Source: Clostridiaceae bacterium Marseille-Q3526 (GTDB lineage Bacteria; Bacillota; Clostridia; Lachnospirales; Lachnospiraceae). Taken from it: a stretch of DNA of 64,000 nucleotides. The stretch covers positions 372,001 through 436,000 of the forward strand of contig JAGTTS010000002.1 in the NCBI GenBank assembly GCA_018223375.1. Reading direction: 5' to 3'. Under the pieces are notes generated by a model. It did not search any database and had not been told where the DNA came from. It worked only from the letters and a program-made list of their open reading frames with translations. The translations under genes and the position numbers were made by a program. Position 1 is the first letter of the stretch. Every line of letters starts with the position of its first letter. Below are positions 13,481-23,700 of this stretch, piece after piece.

Positions 13481-14839
13481 TTAATTCTTTTTCAGCAGGT
13501 CGCACACAATGGCAGAAAATGAGACAGCTCCCTTTACAAGAACGTCCTCATTCACATCAAACCGCACGGTATGCTGAGGAGAGGCCATTTTTGTCATGGT
13601 TCTCATGTAGACAGCCTGTCCGCCCTGTTCCTGTACCCGGTTCATCATAAAACCGATATCTTCGCTGCCCCAGTTTTTGGCGTTTGGATTACTGCTCACC
13701 CGGTACTGGGGCAGATGGTTCCTGACCAGGTTTGAAATCCGATCTATCAGCTCCGGACTGCTGACCTGGGAGGGGGCTCTGCCCATCAGCCGCATCTCGC
13801 AGCTGCATTCCTCCATCATTGCCGCTGCCTGACAGATTTCCTTTGCCCGCCGATCCATGTATTGATTAATTTCATCTGTTTCTCCCCGGACCTCCATGGA
13901 AATCATGGCCTCGTCTGCCACTACGTTGCTGTTGCTGCCGCCCCGGATCACGCCTACGTTGACGCGGCTGATGCCCTGGCTGTGGCGGGCAATGCCGGAC
14001 AGCCCTACTGCAGCATGAGCTGCGGCCAGAACGGCATTTTTCCCTTCTTCCGGAAAGCCTCCTGCGTGGGCTGCCTGACCGTGGAAGAAGACGTTATACT
14101 TACAGGTAGCCAGTGAACCGTAGGTTCCCGGGGTAATATCCCCGTCGTCCTCCTTGTCGTCCGGCGCCACATGAGTTCCGGCAAAATAGTCGATTCCGTC
14201 CAGGTGACCATTTTCCACCATGGCGTAAGCGCCTTTTGTCCCCTCCTCCCCAGGCTGGAACAGAAATTTTACAGTGCCGTGCAGCTGATCTCTGAGCGCA
14301 GACAGAATCCTGGCTGTCCCAAGGCCGATAGCTGCATGGCAGTCATGGCCGCAGGCGTGCATCATTCCTGGATTCTGGGAAGAAAATCCCTCCCGGAAAG
14401 GACGATGCTCCAGATCCTCTGCTTCTTCCATGGGGAGCGCGTCAATATCAAATCTCAGAGCGACGGTCGGCCCCTCCCCGCAGCGGAGGATTCCTACCAC
14501 TCCCGTATACCCCTGTTCCAGTTCCTCCGTCAAAAACCGGGCGGGTGCGCCCTGCTCCTTCACCTGGCTGAAATGGCGTTCCAGAATATCTGGATCAGGC
14601 ACGCCGATACGGGCTTCCTCCCTGCAAACGTTCTTCCCGGTGAGGACTTCCATGCCAAGCTCTGTCAGATATTCTGCAATTTTAGCGGAAGTTCTCATTT
14701 CCAGCCAGCTGGTTTCCGGATATCTGTGAAAATCACGCCGGAGCTGGATAAGCTCGTCCCTCTGCTCCTCCGCCATATCTGAAATTTTTCTGTAGATATC
14801 CTCTTCTGTCTGTGGCTGTCCACTCTGCTTTCTCTCCAC
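13481..14839 (-). CDS. M20D amidohydrolase, AbgA-like (p-aminobenzoyl-glutamate hydrolase subunit A-like)
   Basis: Metal-dependent amidase of 452 residues. It shares with E. coli AbgA the N-terminal pattern LRRDFHRYPETSWLEMRT, the segment GIPDP-like RIGVPDPDILERHF, and EELEQGYTGVVGIL, then the metal site MMHACGHDCHAAIGLG, FQPGEEGTKGA, and HGQAAHAGGFPEEG. This fits the cleavage of p-aminobenzoyl-glutamate or a similar N-acyl amino acid. No AbgB or AbgT lies beside it. It is divergent from the PfkB gene with about 120 bp between starts. Specificity is inferred. Confidence 0.83.
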   Translation of the reverse strand: MERKQSGQPQTEEDIYRKISDMAEEQRDELIQLRRDFHRYPETSWLEMRTSAKIAEYLTELGMEVLTGKNVCREEARIGVPDPDILERHFSQVKEQGAPARFLTEELEQGYTGVVGILRCGEGPTVALRFDIDALPMEEAEDLEHRPFREGFSSQNPGMMHACGHDCHAAIGLGTARILSALRDQLHGTVKFLFQPGEEGTKGAYAMVENGHLDGIDYFAGTHVAPDDKEDDGDITPGTYGSLATCKYNVFFHGQAAHAGGFPEEGKNAVLAAAHAAVGLSGIARHSQGISRVNVGVIRGGSNSNVVADEAMISMEVRGETDEINQYMDRRAKEICQAAAMMEECSCEMRLMGRAPSQVSSPELIDRISNLVRNHLPQYRVSSNPNAKNWGSEDIGFMMNRVQEQGGQAVYMRTMTKMASPQHTVRFDVNEDVLVKGAVSFSAIVCDLLKKN

Positions 14840-14960
14840 CGTTGTCTCCTCCTTTAAAATCAGTATTTATAGCTGTCTAAACTATTTGAATATTTCTGTT
14901 TTTTAGTATACTATAAAAACAGCGACTTTCAATTATAATTTCAATGTGAGGAAATATTAT

Positions 14961-15893
14961 ATGAGAACCAGAATCCAGACTCCGAAAAAAATCTTGATTA
15001 TTGGATCCACCTGCGTGGATATTATTATCAATGTAGACCATCTTCCGAAGACAGAGGAGGACATTCATCCCTTCAGCCAGTCCATGGCTTTGGGCGGGTG
15101 CGCCTACAATGCGGCTAACATTATCCGCCAGTTTGGAGCGCCCCATACCTTTATTTCACCGGTAGGAACCGGCGTTTACGGAGATTATGTGAGAAAAGAA
15201 CTGAAACAGAAAGGATTTCCCGTGCTGGCCGACGTCCTGGATCAGGAAAATGGATGCTGCTACTGTCTGGTAGAACGGGGCGGCGAGAGAACCTTTATGT
15301 CTCTGCATGGAGCCGAGTATACGTTCAGCAGAACATGGATGGAACCCTTTGAGAAGGAGACCTTTGACATGACCTATGTCTGCGGGCTGGAGGTGGAGGA
15401 GCCTACGGGAAACGAACTGTTAAGCTATCTGGAGGATCACAGGGAGCAGCAGATTTTTTATGCCCCGGGTCCAAGGGGGATTTTGATCGAGAAAGAAAAG
15501 ACAGAGAGAATGCTTGCGCTCCACCCGGTTCTCCACATCAACGAGGCAGAGGCCTGTGCCCTCTCCGGCTGCAGCCAGGCAAGGGAAGCGGCAGAAGCGC
15601 TGGCTCAGAGGACAGAAAATACAGTGATCGTTACATTAGGAAAAGACGGGGCCTGCTGCCTGGAAAAGGACGGATCCTTTTACCAGATTCCCGCTTACCC
15701 GGCCCAGGTGGCCGATACGGTTGGAGCGGGCGATTCCCATATTGGAACGGTTATGGCCTGTTTAAGCCTTGGATATAACATGAGAGAGGCTCTTCACACC
15801 GCTGGCCGCGTTTCAGCCGCGGTGGTAAGCGTGAAAGGAGCCTCCCTCACAGAAGAAGAATTTTCAAAGCTTGATTTAAAAACTGGGTTTTAA
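14961..15893 (+). CDS. PfkB-family carbohydrate/nucleoside kinase
   Basis: A ribokinase-fold sugar kinase of 310 residues. It has the N-terminal glycine-rich substrate motif MALGGCAYNAANIIRQFG and the C-terminal anion-hole/catalytic motif DTVGAGDSHIGT. I start it at ATG 14961 with GAGG nine bases upstream; a GTG 15 bases earlier overlaps that site. The substrate is unknown; neighbouring genes include an MtaD-like deaminase (convergent, one-base gap), so a nucleoside or related compound is possible. Confidence 0.85.
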   Translation: MRTRIQTPKKILIIGSTCVDIIINVDHLPKTEEDIHPFSQSMALGGCAYNAANIIRQFGAPHTFISPVGTGVYGDYVRKELKQKGFPVLADVLDQENGCCYCLVERGGERTFMSLHGAEYTFSRTWMEPFEKETFDMTYVCGLEVEEPTGNELLSYLEDHREQQIFYAPGPRGILIEKEKTERMLALHPVLHINEAEACALSGCSQAREAAEALAQRTENTVIVTLGKDGACCLEKDGSFYQIPAYPAQVADTVGAGDSHIGTVMACLSLGYNMREALHTAGRVSAAVVSVKGASLTEEEFSKLDLKTGF

Positions 15894-15894
15894 T

Positions 15895-17229
15895 CTACAG
15901 CATATCTCCATACTGTCTGGCCGCATCCATAAAGGGGCCCATTTCCTGGCGAAGCTCTTCCCGGATTTTGGCTAGGTCGGCATTGACCAGCTGTCTGCCT
16001 CTCACAAGCAGCTGTCCGTCGACCATAACCGTGTCCACATTGGAGGAGTTGGCAGAGTAGACAAGGGCAGAATAGGGATTGTAGCATGGGAACATATTGA
16101 CAGAATCTGTCTCCACGATCACTAAATCTGCTTTCTTTCCAGCTTCGATGGATCCCAGATCCTTTTCTGCATGGAGCGCCTGCGCGCCGCCCATGGTTCC
16201 AATTCTCACAATGTCCTCTGCCGGGAACAGGCTTCTGTCATGGTAAGCCGTCTTCTGGAAATCGGCAAACAGCTTAAACAGGGTAAACAGATCCAGCGTA
16301 TTTCCGGAGGAGGCGCCGTCTGTTCCAAATCCTACTGGAATCTGCCTCTTCTGCATGGCTGGAACAGGGGCTACTCCTCTGCCCCCCTTTGTGTTGGATC
16401 CAATGCAGTGGGCGACAGACGTTCCCGTCTCCGCCAGCAGATCCATGTCGCGATCCGTCATGTAAACACAGTGGGCCAGCAGAGTCCTGCCGCTTAATAC
16501 GCCCAGATCGTATAAAAATTCAGACGGCGTCATGTTCTTCTCACGCCGGAACTGTTCCATCTCAAAGTCCATCTCGCTGGCATGGAGGGTAAACAGGGTG
16601 TCGTGCTTACATGACAGCTCGTAAGCTTTTTTCAGCATTTCCGGGCTGTTGCTGTAGGTGGCGTGGGGAGCTGCAGAGGGTTTTACAAGGCTGCTGCCTT
16701 TCCACTGCCTGATAAAGTTTTCAGCGTAGGCCAGGCCGCCGTAGGGCTCTTCGCTGTCGCAGGTTTTCTGCCCGATCACCGTCTCTCCCAGCCAGCCCCG
16801 GATACCAAGCTCCTCACAGGCCTCGGCTACCTGATCTTCAAAATAGTACATATCCACAAAGGAGGTCACTCCGGCTAACAGCATCTCGCAGATTCCGTAT
16901 CTGGCGGCCAGGCGGACTAATTTTCTGGTCATGGCGTCATTTTCCAGAGGAAAAAGAAAACGTCTCAGGCGGTCGGCGCAGTCGTCTCCCAGGGTACGGA
17001 AGGGCATCATGGAGACATGGCAGTGGGTGTTGATCAGGCCGGGAATCAGGATTCCCCCATGTCCGTCAATTATCTGTGAAGCGCCGAAGGACTCAATTTC
17101 TGCCTGCAGCTTCTCCTCCTCCCCCGCTTTTACAATCCTGTCCCCATCGATTAAAACGCAGCCGTTTTTAAATACAGTATTTTTCTCGTCCATGGTAAGC
17201 ACAGTCGCGTGCCGAATCAGTGTTTTCAT
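15895..17229 (-). CDS. Amidohydrolase, 5-methylthioadenosine/S-adenosylhomocysteine deaminase-like
   Basis: A 444-residue TRZ/ATZ-type metal-dependent deaminase. Motifs in order: GGILIPGLINTHCHVSM (HxH metal ligands), the loop HATYSNSPE, FTLHASEMDFE, LLAHCVYM, and GTDGASSGNTLDLF with the catalytic Asp; the C terminus carries GSIEAGKKADLVIVE. This is the MtaD/SsnA-like subgroup that deaminates adenine nucleoside derivatives. AGGAGG before ATG 17229 supports the start. It follows the ClC gene by 12 bp, so the two may be cotranscribed. Confidence 0.85.
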   Translation of the reverse strand: MKTLIRHATVLTMDEKNTVFKNGCVLIDGDRIVKAGEEEKLQAEIESFGASQIIDGHGGILIPGLINTHCHVSMMPFRTLGDDCADRLRRFLFPLENDAMTRKLVRLAARYGICEMLLAGVTSFVDMYYFEDQVAEACEELGIRGWLGETVIGQKTCDSEEPYGGLAYAENFIRQWKGSSLVKPSAAPHATYSNSPEMLKKAYELSCKHDTLFTLHASEMDFEMEQFRREKNMTPSEFLYDLGVLSGRTLLAHCVYMTDRDMDLLAETGTSVAHCIGSNTKGGRGVAPVPAMQKRQIPVGFGTDGASSGNTLDLFTLFKLFADFQKTAYHDRSLFPAEDIVRIGTMGGAQALHAEKDLGSIEAGKKADLVIVETDSVNMFPCYNPYSALVYSANSSNVDTVMVDGQLLVRGRQLVNADLAKIREELRQEMGPFMDAARQYGDML

Positions 17230-17241
17230 TGAACTTTCCTC

Positions 17242-18498
17242 CTACTCTTCCATTTTCCGGTTGATATATTCTGTTTTCGTCTTAGAGTAGACAAACTTCT
17301 GGCTGGAGTAAAGGCTGTAATACCCGGAAAGAGTAAAACTCACGGCAATCACCAGCACAAAATAGGGCATGGCCTGGTATCCGAACATCTCGAAGCCAAT
17401 CAAAAGCGTGGAAATAGGACAGTTGGTCACTCCCACAAAGAGAGCCAGCATACCGCAGGCTGTCATCAGGCCGAACGGCTGCCCTGTTATCATGGCAAAG
17501 CTGCACCCAAAGACAGCGCCGATACAGAAGGTTGGAACAATCTCTCCCCCCTTAAAACCGGCCTCCAGAGTTACTGCAGTAAACAGGATTTTCCAGAGAA
17601 AGGCTTCGTACCGGACATCCCCCTCAAAGCACCGTTCAATCAGCAGAATACCGCTTCCATTGTAATCAAAGGAACCCTCCAGAAGCGTAAGTATGATAAT
17701 CAGAACAGCGCCTGCCGCTATCCGCCTGCCTGGAGACGGAAAGTACCTCCGATACACCTTTTCGGTGCGGTGAAGGACAATGCAGAACAGCTCTGAAACA
17801 AGAGCGCATAAAACGCCTAATACAGTCATGATCAGGGCCGCTTTCAGAGAAAATTCAGGAACCGGGCCGATGGAGAAGGCCTCCGGAGCCAGTCCCAGGT
17901 GCTTTGAAACAGCCGCTCCAATAAATGCGGAAAAGGTGCAGGGAACCAGGGCCGCATAGTACATAACGCCGATGCTGATAACCTCCATGGAAAAGAGAGC
18001 CGCAGCCATGGGGGTGCCGAACAGAGCGGCAAAGGCGCCGCTCATTCCGCACATAACCGCAATCTTTTTATCCTTCTCGTCCAGCTTCATCAGGCGGCCA
18101 ATCTGGTTGCCGATGCTTCCTCCCATCTGCAGGGCGGCTCCCTCCCGTCCGGCAGATCCGCCGGAGAAATGAGTGAGAATCGTACCCAGGAAAATAGCCG
18201 GCGCTGTGCCGGGAGAAATATCAGAATCCGTGTAGATGGATTCAATCACCATGTTGGTTCCTCTGTTTTTGTCTTCTTTTAAAAGGTGGTAAATCCATAC
18301 AATCATGAGGCCGGCTGCCGGCAGAAGGGCTAAGGTCCAGCGGCGGCTGTTAAAATAAGCGCCTGCCCTCATGACAAGATGCCCGAATACAGTTCCCACC
18401 AGACCGGTGGTCAGACCGATCAGAGTGGAAACAGCGCTCCATTTGACGAAAAACCAGAGATTTTTCCCCAGAGGCGTATTTTTATCTAATTGATACAT
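17242..18498 (-). CDS. ClC-family chloride channel or anion/proton antiporter
   Basis: A 418-residue polytopic protein with the ClC signatures GSAGREGAALQMGGSIGN (the GREGP-type filter loop), GMSGAFAALFGTPMAAALF and GGEIVPTFCIGAVFG. About ten or more membrane helices are visible. The glutamate of GREG, the gating residue, is present. It lacks the C-terminal CBS pair of many relatives, ending shortly after the last helix. Whether it is a channel or a transporter, and for which anion, cannot be told. GGGGGGAG precedes the start. Confidence 0.87.
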   Translation of the reverse strand: MYQLDKNTPLGKNLWFFVKWSAVSTLIGLTTGLVGTVFGHLVMRAGAYFNSRRWTLALLPAAGLMIVWIYHLLKEDKNRGTNMVIESIYTDSDISPGTAPAIFLGTILTHFSGGSAGREGAALQMGGSIGNQIGRLMKLDEKDKKIAVMCGMSGAFAALFGTPMAAALFSMEVISIGVMYYAALVPCTFSAFIGAAVSKHLGLAPEAFSIGPVPEFSLKAALIMTVLGVLCALVSELFCIVLHRTEKVYRRYFPSPGRRIAAGAVLIIILTLLEGSFDYNGSGILLIERCFEGDVRYEAFLWKILFTAVTLEAGFKGGEIVPTFCIGAVFGCSFAMITGQPFGLMTACGMLALFVGVTNCPISTLLIGFEMFGYQAMPYFVLVIAVSFTLSGYYSLYSSQKFVYSKTKTEYINRKMEE

Positions 18499-18526
18499 AA
18501 TGCTTTTACAGCTCCCCCCATTTCAT

Positions 18527-19768
18527 CTACAGCTCGTAGACGCCCTTTGACTTGACAAGCTTGGGACGGTATCCGGCCTCGCTTAACGCGGCTACGATTG
18601 TATTTTTGTGATCCGTTCCAAAGGCTTCCAGGGTAATGCGCAGTTCCACCGCCGCGTTCCGGTTGATGCTGACGAACTGGTTGTGCTCCAGCTTGATCAC
18701 ATTTCCGTGCTGTTCTGCCAGAAGTGAAGCGACCTTGGCCAGCTCTCCGGGCTTGTCTGGAAGCAGAACGGAAACTGTGAATACCCGGTCTCTCTGGATC
18801 AGTCCATGCTGGACAATGGAAGCCATCGTGATGACGTCCATATTTCCGCCGCTTAAAATAGAAACGATTTTCTTTTTCTTCACATCCAGATGCTTTAAGG
18901 CGGCTACTGTCAAAAGACCGGAGTTTTCTACAATCATCTTATGATTTTCCACCATGTCCAGGAAGGCCACAATCAGCTCGGAATCGTCGATGGTAATAAT
19001 TTTATCCACATTTTCCTGAATGTATGGGAACAAAAGATCGCCAGGCCTCTGAACGGCTGTTCCGTCGGCAATGGTATTGACGCCTGGGAGAGCCACTACT
19101 TTTCCAGCCTTTAAAGATTCCTGCATACAGTTCGCTCCGGCCGGTTCCACTCCAATTACCTTGATCTTGGGGTTTAACAGCTTGGCCAGAGTGGACACTC
19201 CGGTACAGAGGCCGCCGCCGCCGATAGGAACTAAAATATAGTCCACCGTCGGAAGCTCTTTGATAATTTCCATGGCGATCGTTCCCTGTCCTGTGGCCAC
19301 GTCCAGATCGTTGAAAGGATGGACGAAGGTGTATCCGTGCTCGTCTGCCAGCTGGTAGGCATGGGCCAGGGCCTGATCGAACACGTCTCCTTCCAGCACT
19401 ACTTCAGCGCCGTAGCCTCTGGTGCGGTTGACCTTCATCAGCGGTGTGGAGGTAGGCATGACAATCGTGGCCTTAATGCCGGCCAGCTTGGCCGCATAGG
19501 CGACTCCCTGGGCGTGGTTTCCGGCGGAGGCAGTAATCAGTCCTTTCTGCTTTTCCTCCTCTGACAGAGTGCTGATTTTGTAGTAAGCGCCTCTTACCTT
19601 GTAAGCGCCGGTGTACTGCATGTTTTCCGGTTTAAAATAGACCTTATTTCCTGTCATATTGGAAAAGTGTTCGCTGTAGACTAACTTTGTCTCAGAAATC
19701 ACCTTTCCTACCACCTCGGTGGCTTCCTCAAATTTTTCCAGTGTAAGCTTCTTCTCGTTTTCGCACAT
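18527..19768 (-). CDS. ilvA: Threonine ammonia-lyase
   Basis: PLP enzyme that converts threonine to 2-oxobutyrate and ammonia, feeding isoleucine synthesis or catabolism. The PLP lysine sits in TGAYKVRGAYYKIS, the cofactor phosphate loop in SAGNHAQGVAYAA and later the SGGNMDV loop. A short C-terminal ACT domain (RVFTVSVLLPDKPGELAKV) gives this 413-residue form the layout of Firmicute/catabolic TdcB-IlvA enzymes with one ACT. The start at 19768 is chosen because GGAG precedes it; the longer frame begins with 16 lysine/arginine-rich residues overlapping the ribosome site. It follows ftsY directly. Confidence 0.92.
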   Translation of the reverse strand: MCENEKKLTLEKFEEATEVVGKVISETKLVYSEHFSNMTGNKVYFKPENMQYTGAYKVRGAYYKISTLSEEEKQKGLITASAGNHAQGVAYAAKLAGIKATIVMPTSTPLMKVNRTRGYGAEVVLEGDVFDQALAHAYQLADEHGYTFVHPFNDLDVATGQGTIAMEIIKELPTVDYILVPIGGGGLCTGVSTLAKLLNPKIKVIGVEPAGANCMQESLKAGKVVALPGVNTIADGTAVQRPGDLLFPYIQENVDKIITIDDSELIVAFLDMVENHKMIVENSGLLTVAALKHLDVKKKKIVSILSGGNMDVITMASIVQHGLIQRDRVFTVSVLLPDKPGELAKVASLLAEQHGNVIKLEHNQFVSINRNAAVELRITLEAFGTDHKNTIVAALSEAGYRPKLVKSKGVYEL

Positions 19769-19793
19769 GGCGTTCCCTCTCCTCTTCTGTTTT

Positions 19794-20732
19794 TTACTGT
19801 TCTGCCGGCTTCTCAAACAGGGCGTTTACAAAATCATTTGCATTAAATTTCTGAAGATCCTCGATTTTTTCTCCAATTCCAATATATTTCACCGGAATGC
19901 CAAGCTCCGACTGGATGGCTACGGCGATTCCTCCCTTGGCGGTTCCGTCCAGCTTTGTCAGGATGATTCCGGTAATATCGGCGGCTTCCATGAACTGCTT
20001 TGCCTGGGACAGGGCGTTTTGTCCGGTGGTTCCGTCCAGCACGACCAGAGTCTCTCTGTATGCGTCCGGATATTCCTTGTCAATGATTCGGTTGATCTTC
20101 TTCAATTCCTCCATCAGGTTCTTTTTATTGTGGAGACGGCCCGCCGTATCGCAGATCAGAATATCTGCGTGTCTTGACTTGGCTGCCGCGATGGCGTCGT
20201 AGATGACGGCTGCCGGATCGGATCCTTCCTGCTGGGCAATCAGCTCCACGCCCGCACGGTTGGACCACTCGGTCAGCTGCTCGATGGCCGCCGCACGGAA
20301 GGTATCGGCCGCTGCCAGAATCACCTTTTTGCCCTGATCCTTTAACTGGCCCGCCAGCTTTCCCACTGAGGTGGTTTTTCCCACCCCGTTGACTCCGATG
20401 ACAAGGACCACAGACTTCCTGTTTTCAAATTCATAGGCATTTTCGCCCAGATCCATCTGAGAACGGATGCTCTCAATCAGAAGCTCCTTGCACTCGGACG
20501 GCTCCTTGATGTGCTGATCCTTTACCTTCTGGCGGAGATCCTCCATAATCGCCATGGTAGTCTGGATTCCCAGGTCTCCCATAATCAGCGTCTCCTCAAT
20601 CTCCTCGTAGAAATCGTCGTCAATGGCTGAAAAACCGCTGAAAATTGAGTCAATTCCAGCTACAATTGAATTCCTTGTTTTCGTCAGCCCTTCTACCAGG
20701 CGTCCGAAAAACCCCTTTTTTCCTCCGCTCAT
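19794..20732 (-). CDS. ftsY: Signal recognition particle receptor FtsY
   Basis: Membrane-associated SRP receptor GTPase. The 312-residue protein is the short Firmicute form, with no long acidic A domain, starting MSGGKKGFFGRLVEGLTKT. G motifs: VIGVNGVGKTTSVGKLAG, DTFRAAA, DTAGR, LDGTTGQ and TKLDGTAKGG. AGAGGAGG precedes the start. It follows smc by 31 bp; the rnc-smc-ftsY order is conserved. Partner Ffh is encoded at 3.9-5.2 kb. Confidence 0.97.
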   Translation of the reverse strand: MSGGKKGFFGRLVEGLTKTRNSIVAGIDSIFSGFSAIDDDFYEEIEETLIMGDLGIQTTMAIMEDLRQKVKDQHIKEPSECKELLIESIRSQMDLGENAYEFENRKSVVLVIGVNGVGKTTSVGKLAGQLKDQGKKVILAAADTFRAAAIEQLTEWSNRAGVELIAQQEGSDPAAVIYDAIAAAKSRHADILICDTAGRLHNKKNLMEELKKINRIIDKEYPDAYRETLVVLDGTTGQNALSQAKQFMEAADITGIILTKLDGTAKGGIAVAIQSELGIPVKYIGIGEKIEDLQKFNANDFVNALFEKPAEQ

Positions 20733-20763
20733 GTATGCTTTCCTCCTCTATATAAAAGTCTGT

Positions 20764-23700
20764 CTAAAATTTTGTCCTGCCTGCCTTTGCCTGGGCTTCC
20801 AGCTCGCTCTCCACAAGATTTACGGAAACGAGAGTCGAAACGCCCTTCTCCTGCATGGTGATACCGTACAGGCGGTCAGAGGACACCATGGTTCCTCTTC
20901 GGTGGGTAATTACGATAAACTGTGTATTTTTTGTCAGCTTGTGAAGATATTTTGCAAACCGGTCTACGTTGGAATCGTCTAATGCCGCCTCAATCTCGTC
21001 CAGAAGACAGAAGGGCGACGGTTTCAGGTTCTGGATGGCGAACAGAAGGGCGATTGCGGTCAGCGCCTTCTCTCCTCCTGACAGCTGCATCATATTTTGA
21101 AGCTTCTTTCCCGGAGGCTGTGAAATAATCTGAATTCCCGCCTCCAGGATATCCTCATCTTCCTGCAGAATCAGAGCGCCGTGGCCGCCGCCGAACAGTT
21201 CCTTGAACACCTTGTCAAATTCCTGGCGGATCTGGGCGAATTTTTCTTCAAACTGAAGACGCATGCCAGTATCCAGCTCTTCTATAATTTTTAAAAGAGC
21301 CTCCCTGGCTGCCGCCAGATCGTCGTTCTGAGATTTCAGGAATTCGTACCGTTCGGAGATTTCCCGGTAGTCCTCAATGGCGTTGACATTGACGTTTCCA
21401 AGTCCCTTAATGTTTCCTTTGAGTTCCTCGATGGCCCGGCGGATCTCAGGAATGGTTCCCGGCGCTTCGTCCTTCAGAGCCTGGGCGCCGGAATAGGTCA
21501 GTTCATATTCCTCCCACATGTAGGAAATCTGATCGCTCATCCGCTCTGTCAGCCGTTCCTTCTGGCTCTCCAGACGGTACAGCTCTTTGTCCAGACGGCC
21601 AATTTCCTCGGAAAGCTCCTCCCTCTTCCGGAAAAAGGATTTCTGTTTTTCAGCCAGACGTTCCTTTTCTTCTGAATTCTGGGCCAGCGCTTCCTCCAGT
21701 CTCTGAGCCTTCGACGTCTCCTCCAGAATCTGGCGGCCAAGCTGTTCAATCTTAGCAAGCTTTTCTGAAATCACTGCCTCGCTTTCGCCGCTGCCGTCGA
21801 GAATCCGCTGCCGTTCTTCTTTCAGGCTGCTCTCTTCTTTTAAAATACGGCTTACATTCTCTGCAATAAAGCGGTCCTGCTGACGGATTCCAGCCGCCGT
21901 CAGCTGTGCGCCGGAGAGAAGCTTTGCCGTCTCCTCCTTCTGCTGCTGAGCATCAGAGAGCTTTCTGGAAAGCTGTTCGGAGCGTGCCTCCTGCTCCTTT
22001 TGGAGCTGCTCCAGCTGTTCTTCTTCTCTGGACAGACGCGCCCTGTTTTCCCGGATTTCCTTGAGCTGGAACTCCAGCTCCCTGTTTTCCATCACCAGGT
22101 CGGCGGAGGATTCCGCTATCTCCTGCTTCTTTCCCAGAAGCCGTTCCATATTCATCTGCGCCGTATTTTTTCTCAGAACAATCTCCTGCTTTGTCTCCCG
22201 AAGCCTCGCCGCCTCTCCGGTGCATTGGGCCTTCAGGCGGCCGTTATCTGCGATTGCCTTCTGGGTCTCTTCCACATCCTGCAAGGCCTTCCGGCAGGAT
22301 GCCTGAAGCTCAGAAAGTTCTCTCTGGCGTCCCAGGAGGTTGCTGCTGTTCTTAAAGGATCCTCCTGTCATGGAACCGCCTGCGCTTAAAAGCTCTCCCT
22401 CCAGGGTGACAATTCGGAGAGTATGGCGGAATTTTCTGGCCAGGGCGATGGCATGGTCGATGGTATCCGCCACTACCACCCGCCCCAGCAGGTACTGGAT
22501 CAGGGTTCTGTACTCGTCCTTCACCTCCACCAGATCGCTGGCCAGTCCCAGAATTCCAGGCTCTCTCAGAGCGCTTTCCTGAGTAAAGCCGCCTCTGGCG
22601 CTGATGCCGGTAAGCGGAAGGAAGGTAGCCCGGCCATATCTGTTTTTCTTCAGATATTCGATCAGCTCCTTGGCCGTCTCCTCCCGGTCTGTGACAATGT
22701 TCTGGATACTGCCTCCCAGAGCCGTCTCAATGGCTGTCTCATATTTTTTCGATGTGGAGATCAGATCCGCCACCACGCCGTGGATTCCGGGAATCCGGCT
22801 CTTTTGTTCCATCACCCGGCGGATGCTGTTTCCGTATCCTTCGTACCGCTCCGCCAGATTTTTCAAGGATTCCAGTTTCGAATGGCTGATATGGTAATCC
22901 TGCTGGCTTCTGCTTAACCGGGCGGCCAGAGCGGCTCCATCCTCCTCTGCGGCAGTCAGACGAAACGCCGTTTCCTCTTCCAGCTCCGTCAGCCTGTCCA
23001 GCTCCTCCTGTATCTGCTCTAAACGCTTCTCCTCTTTTTTCAGCTCCTCCTCCTGCACGGATTCGTCGCTTTTAAAGCGCAGAAGCTTCTGCGTTACCTC
23101 TGAGCGGCGCACGTCCACCTGCTCTAACATGGTTTCGTACCGCTGGCTTTTGGCAGCCAGACCGGCCTTCTCGTTGAGAGCAGAGATAATTGCCGCCTTA
23201 GCCGCTTCGGACTCTTTTGAGAGCCTTGCCATCTCCTGCTCTGTCTCCGAGAGAGTCTGTCCTGCCTGGGTAAGAGCCTGTTCTGCCTGGGCTACCTGCT
23301 TTTTTGTCTCCTCCCTCTGCTTCTCGTACTCCTGCTTTTGTTCCTCTTTTCCCAGAAGCTCCTGATCAATGGAGGAAATCCGCTCCTTCCTGTTCTCCTC
23401 ATTCAGCTGCTCGGAACGGATCTGCTCCCTGAGGACTGCGATCTGCCCCTCTATGCTCTCCTTTAAAAGGATGGATTTCGAGTGTTCCTCCCTGGTGGAG
23501 GCAATTTTTTCTTCAGAGGCAGAATTCTCCTCCTCCAGCCTGTCAAAATCCTTTTTCAGCTGTTCTGACTGGCTGGAGGCGTTCTCCCAGTCTCCTTTTA
23601 CGATAGAAGTCTTCTGATCCAGCTCAGAGAGCTGCAGCTGCAGCGCTTTGTGCTCCAGCAGAAAGAGATTGGCGTCTCTGCTCTTTAACTCCTCTTTCAG

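Noticed and set aside
14171..14782. A 203-codon plus-strand frame opposite the AbgA-like gene
   Set aside because: Composition is that of an antisense shadow (Cys, His, Arg-rich, no domain), and it has no ribosome site. The minus-strand enzyme has full catalytic motifs.
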